A DNA stretch of 6,503 bases from Candidatus Woesearchaeota archaeon. GTDB lineage: Archaea > Nanobdellota > Nanobdellia > Woesearchaeales > UBA525. The stretch's first letter is position 1. Every line of letters starts with the position of its first letter. Position numbers and translations under genes: made by a program. The notes under the pieces are model-generated. The model was not told the DNA's origin. It saw only the letters and a program-made list of their open reading frames with translations, and ran no database searches. Of the stretch, positions 3,907-6,503 are shown in pieces. The stretch spans positions 1 through 6,503 of the forward strand of contig RFKA01000051.1 in NCBI GenBank assembly GCA_003694385.1. The letters are read 5' to 3'.

Positions 3907-4893
3907 ATGAGAACCGCATTCTTGCTTGTTTTGGTTCTTCTCGCGGCGCCCGCCCTCGCTGACGACTTCCTCGACGCGGGGCTGCGACTCCAGCCACCAA
4001 GTTTGCCAGGAGAATCGACAACTGTGGCAGTGTACCTCCAAGCAACAGACACGAAAGAGCCTGTCTCTGAGAGCCATCTCGTCATCAGCCTGCTCGAGCC
4101 AATCACCTGGAGCACGCTTGCATACGTGGGTGAAGCAGGAGAATTCGCTATCGCGCTCCCCCAAACGGGCCTGCTCATCGAAATACGCGCCGACAGAGTT
4201 GATACTCCTGGAAAAGATTATTATTATCGCGGGCCGCTCTCGCCGACGCGAGCAGAACTCCACCTCCCCGTCTACCCCGTGGGGAGTGTCACTGGCGTCG
4301 TAAAAGACGCCAGTGGAGAACTCGTCTCTGGAGCATATGTCGACGTTCGCTGCGCGGGAGACTATGGTGTCGTTGAAGGGGTGAAGAGCGATGAGTTTGG
4401 CCGTTACGCATTTGAATGGTTGCCAACGGGTTCGTGCTTCATCAGCGCCTCGCACCGTGGCGCGATAGGTTATGCAGAGGTTACAGTGGAACGCGGTATG
4501 CTGAAGAACGTGCCACTCGCGCTGGACAAGCGTGTAACACGTACGAAACTCTCCTTGTGGCACATCATTATCCTCCTCATCGTCTTGCTCATTATACTCT
4601 TGGTACTTAGAAGAAAGGCGCCCGTCCATCTCTCGAGAGAAAAACCCCCTGAGCGCCTGGCGCAGCGAACCAAGGATGTGATGGAAACGCTCAAAGCGAC
4701 TGAGAAAGCTGTGGTTGAGTACCTGCTCAAGCATGATGGCGCATATCAGAACAGGGTGATGCGCGCCACGAGCATCCCTAAAACAACACTCATTAGAGTA
4801 ATTGACAGCCTCGAGAAGAAGCGCATCATTTACACCATACGGGAAGGGAAAATCAAACGCCTCCAGCTTACAGACTGGTTTAGAGGAAAATAG
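3907..4893 (+). CDS. Membrane-anchored regulator: outer sensor domain, one TM helix, cytoplasmic winged helix
   Basis: The 328-residue protein has a signal peptide at 1-18 (MRTAFLLVLVLLAAPALA) and an outer beta-rich domain (19-125). A carboxypeptidase-regulatory-like beta domain follows at about 126-205, starting GSVTGVVKDASGELVSGAYV and including DEFGRYAFEWLPTG. A single membrane helix lies at about 216-237 (LWHIIILLIVLLIILLVL), with basic residues after it, so the C-terminus is inside. The last 65 residues form a winged helix-turn-helix: KAVVEYLLKHDGAYQNRVM, a recognition helix near SIPKTTLIRVIDSLEKKR, and a wing IIYTIREGKIKRLQLT. It probably works as a one-component receptor that couples an envelope signal directly to DNA. 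ATG 3907 is chosen over 3844 because the TATA box sits 23 bases upstream and the signal peptide then begins properly. The 6-TM gene follows after 10 bases. Confidence 0.85.
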   Translation: MRTAFLLVLVLLAAPALADDFLDAGLRLQPPSLPGESTTVAVYLQATDTKEPVSESHLVISLLEPITWSTLAYVGEAGEFAIALPQTGLLIEIRADRVDTPGKDYYYRGPLSPTRAELHLPVYPVGSVTGVVKDASGELVSGAYVDVRCAGDYGVVEGVKSDEFGRYAFEWLPTGSCFISASHRGAIGYAEVTVERGMLKNVPLALDKRVTRTKLSLWHIIILLIVLLIILLVLRRKAPVHLSREKPPERLAQRTKDVMETLKATEKAVVEYLLKHDGAYQNRVMRATSIPKTTLIRVIDSLEKKRIIYTIREGKIKRLQLTDWFRGK

Positions 4894-4903
4894 GGTCTAA
4901 GGG

Positions 4904-5494
4904 ATGAGCATTATGGAGTGGAAGAGGCTGCGACAGTGGACGCGTGGCCGCTGGTGGTTGATTGTCGGCATGGCCCTATACCTCGTCGCCGCGCTCTCGA
5001 GCATCGTACGCTCACTGAGCAACACGGGGTTCGGCGACAATCTCTATATGGCTGTTGACTGGCTCACCGCGTGCATCATTTATTTCTTCCTCGGGGGGCT
5101 CTTTGGCTTCGGCGTCGATTGGCTCTTGTCTCGGCGGAGACCACTCTCCGTGCCGCTCTGGTTCTGGCTGACGATTGCGCTGTGGGCGGGGGGCGCACTC
5201 ATCGTTGCAGTGACGAATGAGAAAGAACTCTCCACAGCGCTTATTCTTTTCTTTCCCTGGGTGTTCGGCATATTCTTCACGGGATTCGCGTTTGTTCTCC
5301 TTACGCCGAAATGGATAGAGCAGAGCTACGCAGGCAAACTCGTCTTTGACCTGCTCTATCTCGGAGTGTTCTTGTGGTGGCTGTACCTCGCGAATAACCC
5401 CCGGGCGCGCCGCTTACGACTGGTGCTGCTCTGGATACTCCTCGGGATACTCTTCCTGGGACTCACTGGTTGTGCGCATGCGCTCGCCCGCTAG
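4904..5494 (+). CDS. Six-transmembrane membrane protein
   Basis: I do not recognise the family. The 196 residues contain six hydrophobic segments, at about 17-36, 52-74, 84-104, 112-134, 146-163 and 172-190. Basic loops (SRRRP at 76-80, RARRLR at 167-172) and the basic N-terminus (KRLRQWTRGR) suggest both ends are inside. It is rich in Trp and Phe. There is no catalytic motif, and the only cysteines are at 57 and 190, both in membrane segments. The start may be ATG 4904 or 4913; neither has a strong ribosome binding site, and the 10-base gap from the regulator gene suggests translational coupling. Co-transcription with the membrane-anchored regulator implies a partner in the same signal response or a controlled transporter (inference). 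The coding sequence for its last helix overlaps the convergent DoxX gene by 81 bases. Confidence 0.75.
   Translation: MSIMEWKRLRQWTRGRWWLIVGMALYLVAALSSIVRSLSNTGFGDNLYMAVDWLTACIIYFFLGGLFGFGVDWLLSRRRPLSVPLWFWLTIALWAGGALIVAVTNEKELSTALILFFPWVFGIFFTGFAFVLLTPKWIEQSYAGKLVFDLLYLGVFLWWLYLANNPRARRLRLVLLWILLGILFLGLTGCAHALAR
5414..5494. other. Antiparallel coding overlap, 81 bases
   Basis: The 3' end of the 6-TM gene (stop 5492-5494) and that of the DoxX gene (stop 5416-5414) overlap on opposite strands. Antisense of codons for hydrophobic residues tends to read as hydrophilic residues, which fits a hydrophobic helix on one strand and an Asp/Glu/Gln-rich tail on the other. GGATACTC is repeated at 5433-5440 and 5445-5452. 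Confidence 0.75.
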
Positions 5495-5884
5495 TTGCTT
5501 CTCGAAGAAGGCATCCAAGCTCAACGGAGCCACCTTGAAGCATGCCAGCGCCAAGGTAGCGATGCTCAAGCCGAAATCCCGAACGCCAATCTCAGTCAAT
5601 CCAATCGAGAACGTGATCATCAAGAGGTGGCCACCCAACAAGAATGCAGAGATACGAGTGAACAATCCAAGCACCAGGAATGTCCCGAACAATGTTTCGA
5701 ACGCGCCATTCAACACGATGAGTGTCCGGGGCGTGAGCGGGACGAGACCCGCTTCTGCAGGGAGCCAGCCAACAAAGGCTTCTGGTCGTATGAGTTGGCT
5801 CACGCCGAAGTAGAGGAAAACACTGGCGAGGCCCACGCGGAGTATCAGCGGCGCATACGTTTCGAGCTGCTCAATGATTTTCAT
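5414..5884 (-). CDS. DoxX family membrane protein
   Basis: The 156-residue protein has the four-helix DoxX/SURF4-like layout. Helices are at about 11-31 (APLILRVGLASVFLYFGVSQ), 53-75, 77-97 and 102-121. The stretch after helix 1, LIRPEAFVGWLP, is typical of the family. DoxX was named as a subunit of the archaeal terminal quinol oxidase, and related proteins often have redox or uncharacterised membrane roles. The start is ATG 5884, which overlaps the TAA stop of the b5 gene by one base (TAATG), so the two are an operon. The frame stays open upstream to 5977 only inside that gene. Residues 131-156 are a hydrophilic tail with two EEYP units, encoded entirely antisense to the last helix of the 6-TM gene, so the tail may be a read-through extension rather than a working part. 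Confidence 0.85.
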   Translation of the reverse strand: MKIIEQLETYAPLILRVGLASVFLYFGVSQLIRPEAFVGWLPAEAGLVPLTPRTLIVLNGAFETLFGTFLVLGLFTRISAFLLGGHLLMITFSIGLTEIGVRDFGLSIATLALACFKVAPLSLDAFFEKQLAGERMRTTSESQEEYPEEYPEQHQS

Positions 5885-6503
5885 TATTCGACGATGATGG
5901 TGCCCGTTGGTCCACCTTTCTTGTTGTGATACGTCCAGGTTCCTGCGGTTGTAAACGTGTAGGACTTTTTCGTCCACTCATGGTCGAGTTTCATCTCGTT
6001 CGGCGGCGTCGGAGAAAACACGAGTTTAATCTCGTCACCGGGGTTCGTGTACGTGAATTCTACAGTTGTCCCTGCACTGATCGTGAGCGTGCTCGGCGTC
6101 ATGACTCCTTCGCGCGTAATACTAACTGTTTCTGGGCCTGGGGGCGCGCCCCCGCCTTCTCCGACGAGGTCACCAACGTAGTAGTTGTTCAAGAGGTTTC
6201 TGGCGTTATTGCTGTGTGAACCGCTGCCGCCGCGCGTATTGAATGCTACGCTCGCTTCTTTCCCGCACTCATTTGTGATTCTCGTGACGCCTCCTGGGTG
6301 AATGGGGATGTACGCAGTGACATCGTAGACTTTCGAATCAACCACGATCCAACAATCGCTCTGTGTCGAGTGCCCGGCAACATCTGCGTAGGTATACGCC
6401 GCGCCCGTTGGTTGGTTGTTTGCGATGCTGAAGGTGATTGTTGCGCTGTTGGTCATTGTGTTGCCGTTGTTGTCTTGGCATCTGATGTATCGTGTGTAGG
6501 TGT
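5884..6503 (-). CDS. Secreted cytochrome b5-like and cupredoxin-like protein, partial (N-terminus outside)
   Basis: The 205 visible residues are the C-terminal part; the frame is open to the right edge with TYTRYIRCQDNNGNT, which looks like the end of an Ig- or Fn3-like repeat, so the internal Met at 6456 is not the start. A cytochrome b5-like domain lies at visible residues 36-113, with CWIVVDSKVYDVTAYIPIHP (50-69), HPGG (68-71), NECGKEA and GSHSNNARNLLNN. His68 and His96 are the expected axial heme ligands; Cys50 and Cys79 may form a disulfide suited to an exported protein. A Gly/Pro linker (114-122) leads to a cupredoxin-like beta domain (124-205). It ends WTYHNKKGGPTGTIIVE, where Cys, His and Met would normally bind copper, but Asn, Lys and Pro stand there. 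It therefore probably lacks a type 1 copper site. The DoxX gene follows with a one-base overlap. An electron-transfer role at the cell surface is likely but inferred. Confidence 0.85.
   Translation of the reverse strand, partial: TYTRYIRCQDNNGNTMTNSATITFSIANNQPTGAAYTYADVAGHSTQSDCWIVVDSKVYDVTAYIPIHPGGVTRITNECGKEASVAFNTRGGSGSHSNNARNLLNNYYVGDLVGEGGGAPPGPETVSITREGVMTPSTLTISAGTTVEFTYTNPGDEIKLVFSPTPPNEMKLDHEWTKKSYTFTTAGTWTYHNKKGGPTGTIIVE

Noticed and set aside
3685..4734. 349-codon minus-strand open frame
   Set aside because: It mirrors the membrane-anchored regulator, which has a clear domain order, TATA box and signal peptide; the antisense translation is Arg/Glu-rich without recognisable domains.

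Overview
The window looks archaeal. It has TATA boxes about 40 bases upstream of start codons, at least one leaderless start, ATGA and TAATG gene junctions, a short winged-helix protein of an archaeal type, and several small secreted or membrane proteins. Together with many hypothetical envelope genes, this resembles a DPANN archaeon (Woesearchaeota/Nanoarchaeota-like). That lineage call is an inference; no rRNA or universal marker gene is present. G+C looks to be a little above 50% by eye.

Layout. Bases 1-418 (minus) hold one long open frame that runs off the left edge and that I do not recognise. Bases 419-753 have no convincing gene but contain three consecutive short hairpins. At 754-873 (minus) is a 39-residue gene with a near-perfect Shine-Dalgarno sequence. 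It faces a 7-TM membrane protein (955-1650, plus) across a palindromic TATA element and a cluster of small repeats. The 7-TM gene overlaps a winged-helix regulator (1647-1919). That gene ends tail to tail with a 40-residue zinc-ribbon gene (1916-2038, minus), and both stops are read from one CTAG. Bases 2039-2380 contain two TATA promoters and a structured stretch that may be a non-coding RNA.

The centre carries envelope genes: a secreted protein with an N-glycosylation-rich stalk (2381-3688), overlapped by a mini-lipoprotein (3672-3875). Next, from a leaderless promoter, comes a membrane-anchored protein with an outside carboxypeptidase-regulatory-like domain and a cytoplasmic winged helix (3907-4893), followed by a 6-TM protein (4904-5494). 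On the right, a minus-strand operon encodes a secreted cytochrome b5/cupredoxin-like protein (5884 to beyond the edge) and a DoxX-family membrane protein (5414-5884), whose tail overlaps the 6-TM gene antiparallel by 81 bases.

Taken together, the region is about the cell surface. It has two membrane/winged-helix arrangements (one split over two coupled genes, one fused), secreted or lipid-anchored proteins under promoters sharing the 10-mer TATATACTCT, and a possible redox pair (b5 protein plus DoxX). No mobile element, CRISPR array, tRNA or rRNA was seen.
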